Origin: Pseudomonadota bacterium
Lineage (GTDB): Bacteria > Pseudomonadota > Gammaproteobacteria > Burkholderiales > Burkholderiaceae_C
NCBI GenBank assembly: GCA_023436025.1
Contig: JAEZKX010000402.1
Location: 1 to 25,556 of the forward strand
Direction: 5' to 3'
DNA length: 25,556 nucleotides
Shown: positions 8,505-16,588 of the stretch, piece after piece
Numbering within the stretch: the first letter of the stretch is position 1
Layout: each line of letters begins with the position of its first letter
Program-made: the position numbers and the translations under genes
Notes under the pieces: model-generated
Databases searched by the model: none
Seen by the model: the letters and a program-made list of their open reading frames with translations, nothing else
Told to the model about the DNA's origin: nothing

Positions 8505-9275
8505 CTAACGCGCGGCCGCCGCGTCCGGAGGACCGCCGGCCGCGATTCTCCCCGATTCCGAGGCCGCCGCGACCTGAGCAGCATCCATCCAGCGCCATTC
8601 TCCCGGCTTGAGGTCGGCCGGCAGGTCGAGCGTGCCGATGCGCGCGCGGTGCAGCGCCGTGACCCGGTTGCCGACCGCGGCGATCATCCGCTTGACCTGG
8701 TGGTACTTCCCTTCCGTGAGCGTCAGGCGCAGGGTGTGCTCACCGGTGCGCTCGCAGGCCGGCGAGCGCACGGGCTTCGGATCGTCGTCGAGCACCACGC
8801 CTTCCAGGAGGCGCTCGATCTGGCGCGGCTGCACCGGGTCGGCCGTCTCCACGACGTACACCTTGGGAACCAGCTTCTTCGGCGAGGCCATGCGGTGGAT
8901 GAAGGCCCCATCGTCACTCAGCAGCAGCAAGCCGGTGGTGTCCTGGTCGAGCCGACCGATGGCCTGCACGCCGGGTGTTCCGCCCTTGACCGGGCGCTGG
9001 CGCAGCGGCGCCGGCAGCAGCGTGTAGATGCTGGGCCAGGCCGAGGGCTTCTGCGAGCATTCGTAGCCCGCCGGCTTGTGCAGCATGAGGTAGGCCTTGG
9101 CGTGGTAGGCCCAGGGCCTGCCTTCCACGGTGAAGTGCAGGCCTTCAGGGGCGAAGTCGGCGAAGGGGTCGGTGACGGGCTGGCCGGCGACGGCGACGTG
9201 CCCTTGCTCGACCAGGCCGAGACAGGTGCGGCGGGCGCCAAAACCCTGGGAATAGAGGATGTCATGCAGTTGCAT
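8505..9275 (-). CDS. rsuA: 16S rRNA pseudouridine synthase, RsuA family
   Basis: This is an RNA-modifying enzyme that isomerises a uridine in rRNA to pseudouridine. Counted from ATG 9275 it has 256 residues. A short S4-like RNA-binding domain lies at the N-terminus (LHDILYSQGFGARR, then GHVAVAGQPV). The catalytic segment GRLDQDTTGLLLLSDDG follows, with the nucleophilic Asp near residue 110. The family's late motifs are KVYVVE and EGKYHQVKRMIAAVGNRVTALHR. The overall shape fits RsuA (small-subunit U516) better than RluB/E/F, but the exact target is an inference. An in-frame GTG 30 bases upstream is rejected because ATG 9275 coincides with the start of the S4-like domain. It is divergent from the epimerase gene, with 65 bp between starts. 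The C-terminal Ala/Gly-rich tail is not conserved. Confidence 0.85.
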   Translation of the reverse strand: MQLHDILYSQGFGARRTCLGLVEQGHVAVAGQPVTDPFADFAPEGLHFTVEGRPWAYHAKAYLMLHKPAGYECSQKPSAWPSIYTLLPAPLRQRPVKGGTPGVQAIGRLDQDTTGLLLLSDDGAFIHRMASPKKLVPKVYVVETADPVQPRQIERLLEGVVLDDDPKPVRSPACERTGEHTLRLTLTEGKYHQVKRMIAAVGNRVTALHRARIGTLDLPADLKPGEWRWMDAAQVAAASESGRIAAGGPPDAAAAR

Positions 9276-9340
9276 CGGCGCGGAAGTATGAGGGATGCCA
9301 GGCACTAGAATGCCGTGTTCGGCGCGATCAGCGAAAGCGA

Positions 9341-10345
9341 ATGAAGGTTCTTGTCACCGGGTCCGCCGGCTTCATCGGCATGCACGTCGCGCGCCGGCTC
9401 CTGGCGCGCGGCGACAGCGTGGTCGGCCTCGACAACCTCAACGACTACTACGAGGTCTCCCTCAAGCAGGCCCGGCTGGAGCAACTGCTCCCGCATTCCG
9501 GCTTCCAATTCGTGCAGGAATCGATCGACGACCGCGCGGCCATGGAACGGCTGTTCCGGCAGGCGCGGTTCGACCGCGTGGTGCACCTGGCGGCGCAGCC
9601 CGGCGTGCGGTACTCCCTGCAGAACCCGCACGCCTACGTCGACGCCAACATCCAGGGCTTCCTGAACGTGCTGGAAGGCTGCCGCCACCATGCGGTCGAG
9701 CACCTGGTCTATGCCAGCAGCTCCAGCGTCTACGCCGGCAGCACGGCCCTGCCCTACTCCGAGCACCAGGCGGTGGACCACCCGGTTAGCCTCTATGCGG
9801 CCACCAAGAAGGCCAACGAGCTGATGGCGCATACCTACAGCCACCTGTTCCGCATCCCCACCACCGGGCTGCGCTTCTTCACGGTCTACGGCCCCTGGGG
9901 CCGGCCCGACATGGCGCCTTTCCTGTTCACCCGCGCCATCCTGGAAGGACGCCCGATCGACGTCTTCAACCACGGCAGGCTGAGCCGCGATTTCACCTAC
10001 ATCGACGACATCGTCGAAGGCGTGGTGCGGGTGGTCGACAAGATTCCCGCGCCGGCCGCGGACTTCGACAGCGCGCGGCCGGATCCGGCCACCAGCACGG
10101 CGCCCTACCGCATCTTCAACATCGGCAACAGCCAGCCCGTTCCGCTGCTGGAATTCATCGCCTGTCTCGAGCGGTCGCTCGGCCAGGAAGCCAGGAAGAA
10201 CTTCCTTCCCATGCAGCCCGGCGACGTTCCCGCCACCAACGCGGACACCCGCGAACTGGAAGACTGGATCGGCTTCCGCCCGGACACGCCGCTGCAGCAG
10301 GGCGTGGACCGGTTCGTGCAGTGGTACCGCGATCATTTCCAGTAA
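9341..10345 (+). CDS. NAD-dependent epimerase, UDP-glucuronate 4-epimerase type
   Basis: This is an extended short-chain dehydrogenase of 334 residues that interconverts UDP-glucuronate and UDP-galacturonate, supplying galacturonate for LPS or capsule. The Rossmann motif is GSAGFIG (7-13). The segment DNLNDYYEVSLKQARL (31-46) is characteristic of the UDP-GlcA 4-epimerase/LpsL/Cap1J group. The catalytic Ser lies in ASSSSVYAG, and Tyr152 and Lys156 lie in YAATKKANE. The C-terminal SRDFTYIDDIVEGV and QPGDVPATNADT segments are also typical. Start ATG 9341 opens directly on the Rossmann strand. A TAGAAT -10-like box at 9306-9311 lies upstream, but no good -35. kdsA follows after 10 bp, so the two are almost surely cotranscribed. 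Family is firm; substrate is inferred from motifs. Confidence 0.88.
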   Translation: MKVLVTGSAGFIGMHVARRLLARGDSVVGLDNLNDYYEVSLKQARLEQLLPHSGFQFVQESIDDRAAMERLFRQARFDRVVHLAAQPGVRYSLQNPHAYVDANIQGFLNVLEGCRHHAVEHLVYASSSSVYAGSTALPYSEHQAVDHPVSLYAATKKANELMAHTYSHLFRIPTTGLRFFTVYGPWGRPDMAPFLFTRAILEGRPIDVFNHGRLSRDFTYIDDIVEGVVRVVDKIPAPAADFDSARPDPATSTAPYRIFNIGNSQPVPLLEFIACLERSLGQEARKNFLPMQPGDVPATNADTRELEDWIGFRPDTPLQQGVDRFVQWYRDHFQ

Positions 10346-10355
10346 AACCCACACC

Positions 10356-11204
10356 ATGACAACCATCGCCATCACGCCCGCCATCCGCTGCGGCAACACC
10401 TTGCCCTTCGTGCTGTTCGGCGGCATGAACGTGCTGGAGTCGCGTGACATCGCTCTGCAGGTCTGCGAGCACTACGTGCGGGTGACCGCCAAGCTGGGCA
10501 TCCCCTACGTGTTCAAGGCCAGCTGGGACAAGGCCAACCGCTCCTCGGTGCATTCGTACCGGGGCCCCGGCCTGGACGAGGGACTGAAGATCCTGCGCGA
10601 GGTGAAGGACACCTTCGGCGTGCCGGTCATCACCGACCTGCACGAGCCGCACCAGGCGCAGCCGGTGGCCGAGGTGGCCGACGTGATCCAGCTGCCCGCC
10701 TTCCTGGCGCGCCAGACCGACCTGGTGGTGGCCATGGCGAAGACGGGGCGCGTGGTGAACATCAAGAAGCCGCAGTTCCTGAGCCCCTCGCAGATCACGC
10801 ACATCGTGGAGAAGTTCAAGGAGGCCGGCAACGACCAGCTGCTGCTGTGCGAACGGGGCTCCTCGTTCGGCTACGACAACCTCGTGGTCGACATGCTGGG
10901 CCTGGGCGTCATGAAGAAGGCCACGGGCGACCTGCCCATCATCTTCGACGTCACCCATGCCCTGCAGCAGCGGGACCCGGGCGGCGCCGCCTCGGGTGGG
11001 CGGCGGCAGCAGGTGGTGGACCTCGCCCGCGCCGGCATGGCGGTCGGCCTGGCGGGGCTTTTCCTGGAGGCGCACCCGGACCCGGACCGCGCGAAGTGCG
11101 ACGGACCCAGCGCGCTGCCGCTGGACAAGCTGGAGCCCTTCCTGCGGCAGGTCCAGGCGCTGGACCAGCTGGTCAAGTCCTTCGACGCGCTCGAAATCCG
11201 CTGA
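10356..11204 (+). CDS. kdsA: 3-deoxy-8-phosphooctulonate (KDO-8-P) synthase
   Basis: This enzyme condenses phosphoenolpyruvate with arabinose-5-phosphate to KDO-8-phosphate, an early step in making the LPS inner-core sugar KDO. It is cytoplasmic, 282 residues, and colinear with E. coli KdsA. Signature segments are FVLFGGMNVLES, YVFKASWDKANRSS, YRGPGLDEGL, ITDLHEPHQ, IQLPAFLARQTDL, NIKKPQFLSP, IFDVTHALQQRDP and the C-terminal EAHPDPDRAKCDGPSALPL. Asn25 occupies the position that is Cys in metal-dependent enzymes, so this is the metal-independent class. It sits between two nucleotide-sugar epimerase genes rather than the frequent pyrG-kdsA-eno arrangement, which suggests an LPS or capsule operon and possibly a second copy elsewhere. 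Confidence 0.96.
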   Translation: MTTIAITPAIRCGNTLPFVLFGGMNVLESRDIALQVCEHYVRVTAKLGIPYVFKASWDKANRSSVHSYRGPGLDEGLKILREVKDTFGVPVITDLHEPHQAQPVAEVADVIQLPAFLARQTDLVVAMAKTGRVVNIKKPQFLSPSQITHIVEKFKEAGNDQLLLCERGSSFGYDNLVVDMLGLGVMKKATGDLPIIFDVTHALQQRDPGGAASGGRRQQVVDLARAGMAVGLAGLFLEAHPDPDRAKCDGPSALPLDKLEPFLRQVQALDQLVKSFDALEIR

Positions 11205-11251
11205 AGCGGCGGCCCCGCGATCCCCGCCTGCACTCCCAAGGCCCCAGTTCC

Positions 11252-12295
11252 ATGAAGATCCTCCTCACCGGCGGCGCCGGCTACATCGGCAGCCACACGG
11301 CGGTCGCCCTGTGCGAGGCCGGCTTCGAGCCGGTCTTGCTGGACAACTTCTCCAACAGCGATCCCGCGGTCATCGGGCGGCTGGAGCAGATCACGGGGCA
11401 CGCGCCCGCGCTCGAACGTGGCGACGTGCTGGACACGCCCTGGGTCGAGGAGGTCTTGCGCCGCCACCGCCCTGCGGCCGTGGTGCACTTCGCCGGCTTG
11501 AAGGCGGTGGGCGAAAGCGTGGCGCAGCCACTGCGCTATTTCCACCAGAACGTGGGCGGTTCCACCAGCCTGCTGCGCGCCATCCAGTCCTGCCAGGACG
11601 TGTTCGGCCCGCTGCCGCCGGCCTTCGTGTTCTCCAGCACCGCCACGGTCTACGGCGAGCCGCGGGTCATCCCCGTGCGCGAGGACGCGCCCTACAGTCC
11701 GTCGAGCCCCTACGCGCAGACCAAGCTGATGGTCGAAGACATGCTGCGTGCGCTGCGCGTGGCCGAGCCGGCGTGGCGGGTCGGCATCCTGCGCTACTTC
11801 AACCCGGTGGGCGCCCACCCCAGCGGATTGATCGGCGAAGATCCGACCGGCATTCCCAACAACCTCATGCCCTTCGTGTCGCAGGTCGCCGTGGGACGCC
11901 GCCCGCACCTGAACGTCTTCGGCGACGACTACCCAACACCTGACGGCACCGGTATCCGCGACTACATCCACGTGCAGGACCTGGCCGAAGGCCACGTGGC
12001 TGCCGTGCGCGCGCTGCTGCGGCAGCCGGACAGCTTCACGCTCAACCTCGGCACCGGCCGCGGCTCCAGCGTGCTGGAGGTCGTGCGCAGCTTCGAAACG
12101 GCCAGCGGCAAGGCGGTACCCTACAAGGTGGTGGCCCGCCGCCCCGGCGACGTGGCCGAGTACTATGCCGACCCCTCGCTGGCCGAAGCCACGCTCGGCT
12201 GGCGGGCGCGCTACTCGCTGCATGACATGTGCGCCCACGCCTGGAACTGGCAAAGCCGCAATCCGCACGGCTACCGGCAGTCCTCGACGACCTGA
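11252..12295 (+). CDS. galE: UDP-glucose 4-epimerase
   Basis: This is an NAD-dependent epimerase of 347 residues interconverting UDP-glucose and UDP-galactose; activity on the N-acetyl forms is possible. The Rossmann motif TGGAGYIGSHT (6-16) is the classic GalE start. LLDNFSNSDP (29-38), HFAGLKAVGESVAQPLRYF (79-97), SSTATVYGEP and the catalytic Tyr154/Lys158 pair in SPYAQTKLMVED follow. LRYFNPVGAHPSGLIGEDP, DGTGIRDYIHVQDLAEGH and RPGDVAEYYADP are all GalE hallmarks. ATG 11252 is chosen because it opens directly on the Rossmann fold; the same frame is open upstream, but that stretch is only an overlap with kdsA in another frame. It lies 47 bp downstream of kdsA, completing a three-gene surface-polysaccharide precursor operon. 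Confidence 0.94.
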   Translation: MKILLTGGAGYIGSHTAVALCEAGFEPVLLDNFSNSDPAVIGRLEQITGHAPALERGDVLDTPWVEEVLRRHRPAAVVHFAGLKAVGESVAQPLRYFHQNVGGSTSLLRAIQSCQDVFGPLPPAFVFSSTATVYGEPRVIPVREDAPYSPSSPYAQTKLMVEDMLRALRVAEPAWRVGILRYFNPVGAHPSGLIGEDPTGIPNNLMPFVSQVAVGRRPHLNVFGDDYPTPDGTGIRDYIHVQDLAEGHVAAVRALLRQPDSFTLNLGTGRGSSVLEVVRSFETASGKAVPYKVVARRPGDVAEYYADPSLAEATLGWRARYSLHDMCAHAWNWQSRNPHGYRQSSTT

Positions 12296-12654
12296 AGACG
12301 GCTGACGCCGTCGCCGTGACGAAGCCCCCCGCGGGATCCACTTCGGGTTGAGGCGGCGGCGGCGCGGACGCACGCGCGCGCCGGCGGCGAGGCCGCGCGC
12401 ACTTGCGCAAGCCGAGCCCTTCCCGCTGCCAGGACGCAGGGGCCCCGGCGCGTGCGGGGGACGCCCGAAACCGGGAGTTGGCCGTGGGCGTTCAGGGACG
12501 GGTCACCGCCCTTGTCCGCTCTCTCTGGCATGCCCTGCGGCCTTCTCCTACAGGCCAGGGTCGCGCACGCTCGCAGTATCTCAGCCTCGTCCTTCTCCCG
12601 GACCTTGCCTGGCTTGCGGCACCGGCCGGGCGGCCCCCCCACCCGAGGAACCCC
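12296..12654 (+). other. 359-bp intergenic region upstream of the aldehyde oxidoreductase operon
   Basis: No convincing gene is present, although the very high GC leaves long frames open on both strands. A 6-bp stem GACGGC/GCCGTC (12297-12312) just after galE could help termination but has no T-tract. A perfect 10-bp palindrome CTTGCGCAAG lies at 12402-12411 and could be an operator. No clear -35/-10 pair was found. A GAGGA ribosome-binding site at 12645-12649 precedes the paoA start. Confidence 0.4.
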
Positions 12655-13311
12655 ATGGATCCCTGCAGCGAATTCCCTGCCCTCTCGCGGCGTAATGTCC
12701 TGATCGCCGGCGCGGCCACCGCTGCGGCCGTGGCCGTGCCGGCGGCCTCCGCGCAGGCCCAGGCAACGGCCGCCGAGGGCGAACCCCGTGCCGGCGCCAC
12801 CCGCTTTCGCGTGACGATGGACGTCAACGGCCAGCAGCGCACCGTCGAGCTCGACCCGCGCACCACGCTGCTCGACACCTTGCGCGAGCACCTGCAACTG
12901 ACCGGCACCAAGAAGGGCTGCGACCATGGCCAGTGCGGCGCCTGCACCGTCCTGGTCGACGGCCGCCGCATCAATGCGTGCCTGACGCTGGCGGTCATGC
13001 ACAACGAATCCAAGGTGACCACCATCGAAGGCCTGGGCACGCCGCAGCGGCCGCACCCCATGCAGACGGCCTTCGTCAAGCACGACGGCTACCAGTGCGG
13101 CTATTGCACGCCAGGGCAGATCTGTTCGGCCGTCGGCGTGCTCGAGGAGATCCAGCGCGGCGTGCCCAGCCACGTGAGCGCCGACCTCACGGCGCGCCCG
13201 CTGTTGTCGGCGCAGGAGCTGCGCGAGCGCATGAGCGGCAACATCTGCCGCTGCGGCGCCTATTCCAACATCGTCGAAGCGATCACCGAGGTGGCGGGGG
13301 TGCGGACATGA
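12655..13311 (+). CDS. paoA: Periplasmic aldehyde oxidoreductase, 2Fe-2S subunit (PaoA/YagT type)
   Basis: This is the small electron-transfer subunit of a xanthine-oxidase-family molybdenum enzyme that oxidises aldehydes to acids. It has 218 residues from ATG 12655, which has a GAGGA ribosome-binding site; the frame is open further upstream but without signal or homology. A twin-arginine motif SRRNVL (11-16) with a following Ala-rich hydrophobic stretch indicates Tat export of the folded complex. The plant-type [2Fe-2S] cluster ligands are Cys89, Cys94, Cys97 and Cys109 (KKGCDHGQCGAC...NAC). The second cluster uses Cys148/Cys151 (QCGYC) and Cys198/Cys200 (NICRCGAYSN). It overlaps the next subunit by ATGA. 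Family assignment is firm; the natural aldehyde is not known. Confidence 0.93.
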   Translation: MDPCSEFPALSRRNVLIAGAATAAAVAVPAASAQAQATAAEGEPRAGATRFRVTMDVNGQQRTVELDPRTTLLDTLREHLQLTGTKKGCDHGQCGACTVLVDGRRINACLTLAVMHNESKVTTIEGLGTPQRPHPMQTAFVKHDGYQCGYCTPGQICSAVGVLEEIQRGVPSHVSADLTARPLLSAQELRERMSGNICRCGAYSNIVEAITEVAGVRT

Positions 13312-14264
13312 AGGCCTTCAGCTACGAACGCGCCACGTCACCGGCGCAAGCCGCCGCCGCGGTGCTGCGCCAGCCCGGTGCGCGCTTCATCGCCGGCGGC
13401 ACCAACCTGCTGGACCTCATGAAGCTGCAGATCGAGACGCCCACGCACCTGGTGGACGTCAACGCGCTGGCGCTCGATCGCATCGAGGACACGCCCGAGG
13501 GCGGCCTGCGCATCGGGGCGCTGGTGCGCAACACCGACCTGGCCGCCGACCCGCGCCTGCGGCGCGACCACGCCGTGCTGTCGCGCGCCCTGCTGGCCGG
13601 CGCCTCCGGCCAACTGCGCAACCGGGCGACGACGGCCGGCAACCTGATGCAGCGCACGCGCTGCCCCTACTTCTACGACACCAACCTGCCCTGCAACAAG
13701 CGCGAGCCCGGCAGCGGCTGCAGCGCCATCGGCGGCGTCAATCGCCAGCATGCGGTGGTCGGCGCCAGCCCGGCTTGCATCGCGACGCATCCCAGCGACA
13801 TGGCCGTGGCCATGCGCGTCCTCGACGCGTCCGTCGAGACGGTGCGTCCGGACGGCACGAGCCGTGTCATCCCCATCGCCGACTTCCACCGCCTGCCCGG
13901 CGAGACACCCGATGTCGAAACCGTGCTGGAACGCGGCGAGCTCATCACCGCCGTGACCCTGCCGCGGCCCACGGGCGGCGTGCACGTCTACCGCAAGGTG
14001 CGCGATCGCGCCTCCTACGCCTTCGCGCTGGTGTCGGTGGCGGCCATCGTGCAACGCGACGGAACCGGCCGCGTCGCCCTCGGTGGCGTGGCGCACAAGC
14101 CGTGGCGCGTCGAGGCCGCGGAGCCTGCCCTGCCCCAAGGGGCGCGTGCCACCACCGCGCAGCTCCTGGCCGGCGCCCGCCCCACCGCCGACAACGCCTT
14201 CAAGCTGCCGCTGGTGGAGCGCACGCTCGCCGCGGTGCTGGCGCAGGCCAGGAGCACGACATGA
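13308..14264 (+). CDS. paoB: Aldehyde oxidoreductase, FAD-binding subunit (PaoB/YagS type)
   Basis: This is the medium, FAD-carrying subunit of the PaoABC complex, 318 residues. The FAD-binding motif is FIAGGTNLLDLMK (27-39), followed by ATTAGNLMQRTRCPYF (107-122). Cys119, Cys129, Cys138 and Cys157 lie in the insertion RCPYFYDTNLPCNK...GSGC...SPAC. In PaoB and 4-hydroxybenzoyl-CoA reductase-like subunits this insertion carries an extra [4Fe-4S] cluster. THPSDMAVAM (160-169) is the conserved segment after it. It has no signal peptide of its own and would be co-exported with PaoA. Translation is coupled at both ends: its ATG overlaps the paoA stop and its stop overlaps the paoC ATG, each as ATGA. 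Confidence 0.93.
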   Translation: MKAFSYERATSPAQAAAAVLRQPGARFIAGGTNLLDLMKLQIETPTHLVDVNALALDRIEDTPEGGLRIGALVRNTDLAADPRLRRDHAVLSRALLAGASGQLRNRATTAGNLMQRTRCPYFYDTNLPCNKREPGSGCSAIGGVNRQHAVVGASPACIATHPSDMAVAMRVLDASVETVRPDGTSRVIPIADFHRLPGETPDVETVLERGELITAVTLPRPTGGVHVYRKVRDRASYAFALVSVAAIVQRDGTGRVALGGVAHKPWRVEAAEPALPQGARATTAQLLAGARPTADNAFKLPLVERTLAAVLAQARSTT

Positions 14265-16471
14265 AATTCGCGACGCCCGCCACCACCAACCCCATCGACC
14301 AGCTCAAGGTGGTGGGTCACCCCACCGACCGCGTCGACGGCAAGCTAAAAACCACCGGGACCGCGCCCTATGCCTACGAGCGCCACGACGTCGCGCCCGA
14401 TGCCGCCTACGGCTACATCGTCGGCGCTGGCATCGCCAAGGGGCGCATCGCATCCATGGACCTGCGCGCCGCGCGCGAGGCGCCTGGCGTGATCGCCATC
14501 GTGACGGCGCGCAATGCCGGCAAGCTGGGCAAAGGCAACTTCAACACGGCCCGCCTGCTGGGCGGCCCCGAGATCCAGCACTACCACCAGGCCATCGCCA
14601 TCGTGGTGGCCAGGACCTTCGAGCAGGCGCGCGCCGCGGCGCACCTGGTGCGCGTAGCGTATTCGCGCGAGCCGGGCAAGTTCGACCTCGAGGCCGAGAA
14701 GTCCTCGGCGCAGATTCCCAAGCCCACGCCCTTCGCAGGCCCCGGGCAGACCCAGGTCGGCGACTTCGATGCGGGCTACGCGCAGGCCGCGGTGCAGTTC
14801 GACGCCAGCTACACCACGCCGCACCAGTCGCACGCCATGATGGAGCCGCATGCGTCCATCGCGGCGTGGCAAGGCGACAAGCTGACGGTGTGGACCTCGA
14901 ACCAGATGATCGACTGGAGCGTGGGCGACCTCGCCAGGACGCTGGGCATCCCCAAGGCCAAGGTGCGGCTGGTGTCGCCCTTCATCGGCGGCGGCTTCGG
15001 CGGCAAGCTGTTCGTGCGCGCGGACGCCTTGCTGGCCGCATTGGCCGCGCGCGTGGCGCGGCAGCCGGTCAAGGTGGCGCTGCAGCGCCCGCTGATCATC
15101 AACAACACGACCCACCGCTCCGCCACCATCCAGCGGGTGCGCATCGGCGCCAGCCGCGATGGCCGCATCACCGCCATCGCCCACGAAGGCTGGTCGGGCG
15201 ACCTGCCGGGTGGACAGGCGGAAACGGCGGTCAACCAGACGCGCCTGCTCTATGCCGGCCCCCACCGCCGCACCACCACGCGGCTGGCGGTGCTGGACCT
15301 GCCCGAAGCCAACGCGATGCGGGCGCCGGGCGAAGCGCCCGGCCTCGCCGTGCTGGAGATAGCCATGGACGAGATGGCCGAGAAGCTGGGCCTCGATCCG
15401 GTGCAGTTGCGCATCCTCAACGACACCCAGGAGGACCCGGAAAAGCCGGGCCGCCCGTTCTCGCAGCGGCGCCTGGTGGAGTGCCTACGAACCGGCGCCG
15501 AGCGCTTCGGCTGGAACCGGCGCAACCCCCGGCCGGGCCAGGTGCGCGACGGCCGCTGGCTGGTGGGCATGGGCGTGGCGGCGGCCTTCCGCAACAACCT
15601 GGTCACCAGGTCGGCGGCGCGCGTGCGGCTGGACAACCGCGGCGTGGTCACGGTGGAAACCGACATGACCGACATCGGCACCGGCAGCTACACCATCCTT
15701 GCGCAGACGGCGGCCGAGACCATGGGTGTTCCGCTTGACAAGGTGTTCGTGCGACTGGGCGACTCCAACTTCCCGGTGTCGTGCGGCTCCGGCGGCCAAT
15801 GGGGCGCCAACAACTCCGCGGCCGGCGTCTATGCGGCCTGCATGAAGCTGCGGGCGGAGGTGGTAAAGAAGCTGGGCATCCGCGCCGGCGACGTCGCCTT
15901 CAGCAACGGCATGGTGCGCGCCGGCGGCTTCGCCGCGCCGCTGGCGCAGGCCGCCGCGGATGCGCCCCTGAGCGCCGAGGACTTCATCGAGTACGGTGAC
16001 CTGGACAAGAAGTACCAGCAGTCCACCTTCGGCGCGCATTTCGTCGAGGTTGGCGTCGACGCCGCCACCGGCGAGATCCGCGTGCGCCGCATGCTGGCGG
16101 TATGCGCGGCCGGCCGCATCCTCAATCCCAAGGCCGCGCGCAGCCAGGTGATCGGCGCCATGACCATGGGAGTGGGGGCGGCGCTGATGGAGGAGCTGGC
16201 GGTGGACACCCGCCACGGCCTGTTCGTCAACCACGACCTGGCCGGCTACGAAGTGCCAGTGCATGCCGACATCCCGCACCAGGAGGTGGTCTTCCTCGAC
16301 GAGACCGACCCCCTGTCTTCGCCGATGAAGGCCAAGGGCGTCGGCGAACTGGGCATCTGCGGCGTGGCGGCGGCGGTGGCGAATGCGGTCTACAACGCGA
16401 CGGGCGTGCGCGTGCGCGACTATCCCATCACGCTGGACAAGCTGCTGGACAAGCTGCCCGACCTGGCGTGA
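14261..16471 (+). CDS. paoC: Aldehyde oxidoreductase, molybdenum cofactor subunit (PaoC/YagR type)
   Basis: This is the large catalytic subunit, 736 residues, close to the 732 of E. coli PaoC. The N-terminal domain begins VVGHPTDRVDGKLKTTGTAPYAYE, the usual small alpha/beta hammerhead. Molybdopterin-binding glycine motifs include FIGGGFGGK (241-249) and AMRAPGEAPGLAVLE. The catalytic Glu is Glu696 in KGVGELGICG near the C-terminus. Active-site lining segments such as SCGSGGQWGANNSA are present. The substrate would be an aldehyde, with PaoA and PaoB passing electrons onward. A dedicated MoCo sulfuration/insertion chaperone (PaoD/XdhC) is not beside the operon and must be supplied from elsewhere. 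It converges with the esterase gene 117 bp downstream. Confidence 0.94.
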   Translation: MKFATPATTNPIDQLKVVGHPTDRVDGKLKTTGTAPYAYERHDVAPDAAYGYIVGAGIAKGRIASMDLRAAREAPGVIAIVTARNAGKLGKGNFNTARLLGGPEIQHYHQAIAIVVARTFEQARAAAHLVRVAYSREPGKFDLEAEKSSAQIPKPTPFAGPGQTQVGDFDAGYAQAAVQFDASYTTPHQSHAMMEPHASIAAWQGDKLTVWTSNQMIDWSVGDLARTLGIPKAKVRLVSPFIGGGFGGKLFVRADALLAALAARVARQPVKVALQRPLIINNTTHRSATIQRVRIGASRDGRITAIAHEGWSGDLPGGQAETAVNQTRLLYAGPHRRTTTRLAVLDLPEANAMRAPGEAPGLAVLEIAMDEMAEKLGLDPVQLRILNDTQEDPEKPGRPFSQRRLVECLRTGAERFGWNRRNPRPGQVRDGRWLVGMGVAAAFRNNLVTRSAARVRLDNRGVVTVETDMTDIGTGSYTILAQTAAETMGVPLDKVFVRLGDSNFPVSCGSGGQWGANNSAAGVYAACMKLRAEVVKKLGIRAGDVAFSNGMVRAGGFAAPLAQAAADAPLSAEDFIEYGDLDKKYQQSTFGAHFVEVGVDAATGEIRVRRMLAVCAAGRILNPKAARSQVIGAMTMGVGAALMEELAVDTRHGLFVNHDLAGYEVPVHADIPHQEVVFLDETDPLSSPMKAKGVGELGICGVAAAVANAVYNATGVRVRDYPITLDKLLDKLPDLA

Positions 16472-16552
16472 GCACCGGCGACGCCAGGCGGCTTTGCAGG
16501 GACGGGGTCCGATTGCAGCCGGGCTGGGCGCAGGCGCTGGATGTGCCGTGGC

Positions 16553-16569
16553 GGGCCGGATGCCGGCCC
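16553..16569. terminator. Possible GC hairpin between convergent paoC and esterase genes
   Basis: A 7-bp stem (GGGCCGG paired with CCGGCCC) with a 3-base loop lies in the 117-bp gap between two convergent genes. It has no T-tract on either side, so it may be only a pause or composition artefact. Confidence 0.25.
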
Positions 16570-16588
16570 TGCCTTCGAGCGACGACGG

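Noticed and set aside
9305..10450. Minus-strand frame opposite the UDP-glucuronate epimerase
   Set aside because: Antisense to a well-supported enzyme, no homology pattern visible.
10871..12373. 500-codon minus-strand frame opposite kdsA and galE
   Set aside because: Covers two certain genes on the other strand; composition is typical of GC-driven shadow frames.
12655..14264. Carbon monoxide dehydrogenase or xanthine dehydrogenase as alternative identity for the molybdoenzyme
   Set aside because: The Tat signal on the small subunit, the four-cysteine insertion in the FAD subunit and the subunit order fit PaoABC; the large subunit lacks the CO dehydrogenase active-site Cys-containing loop as far as I can see.
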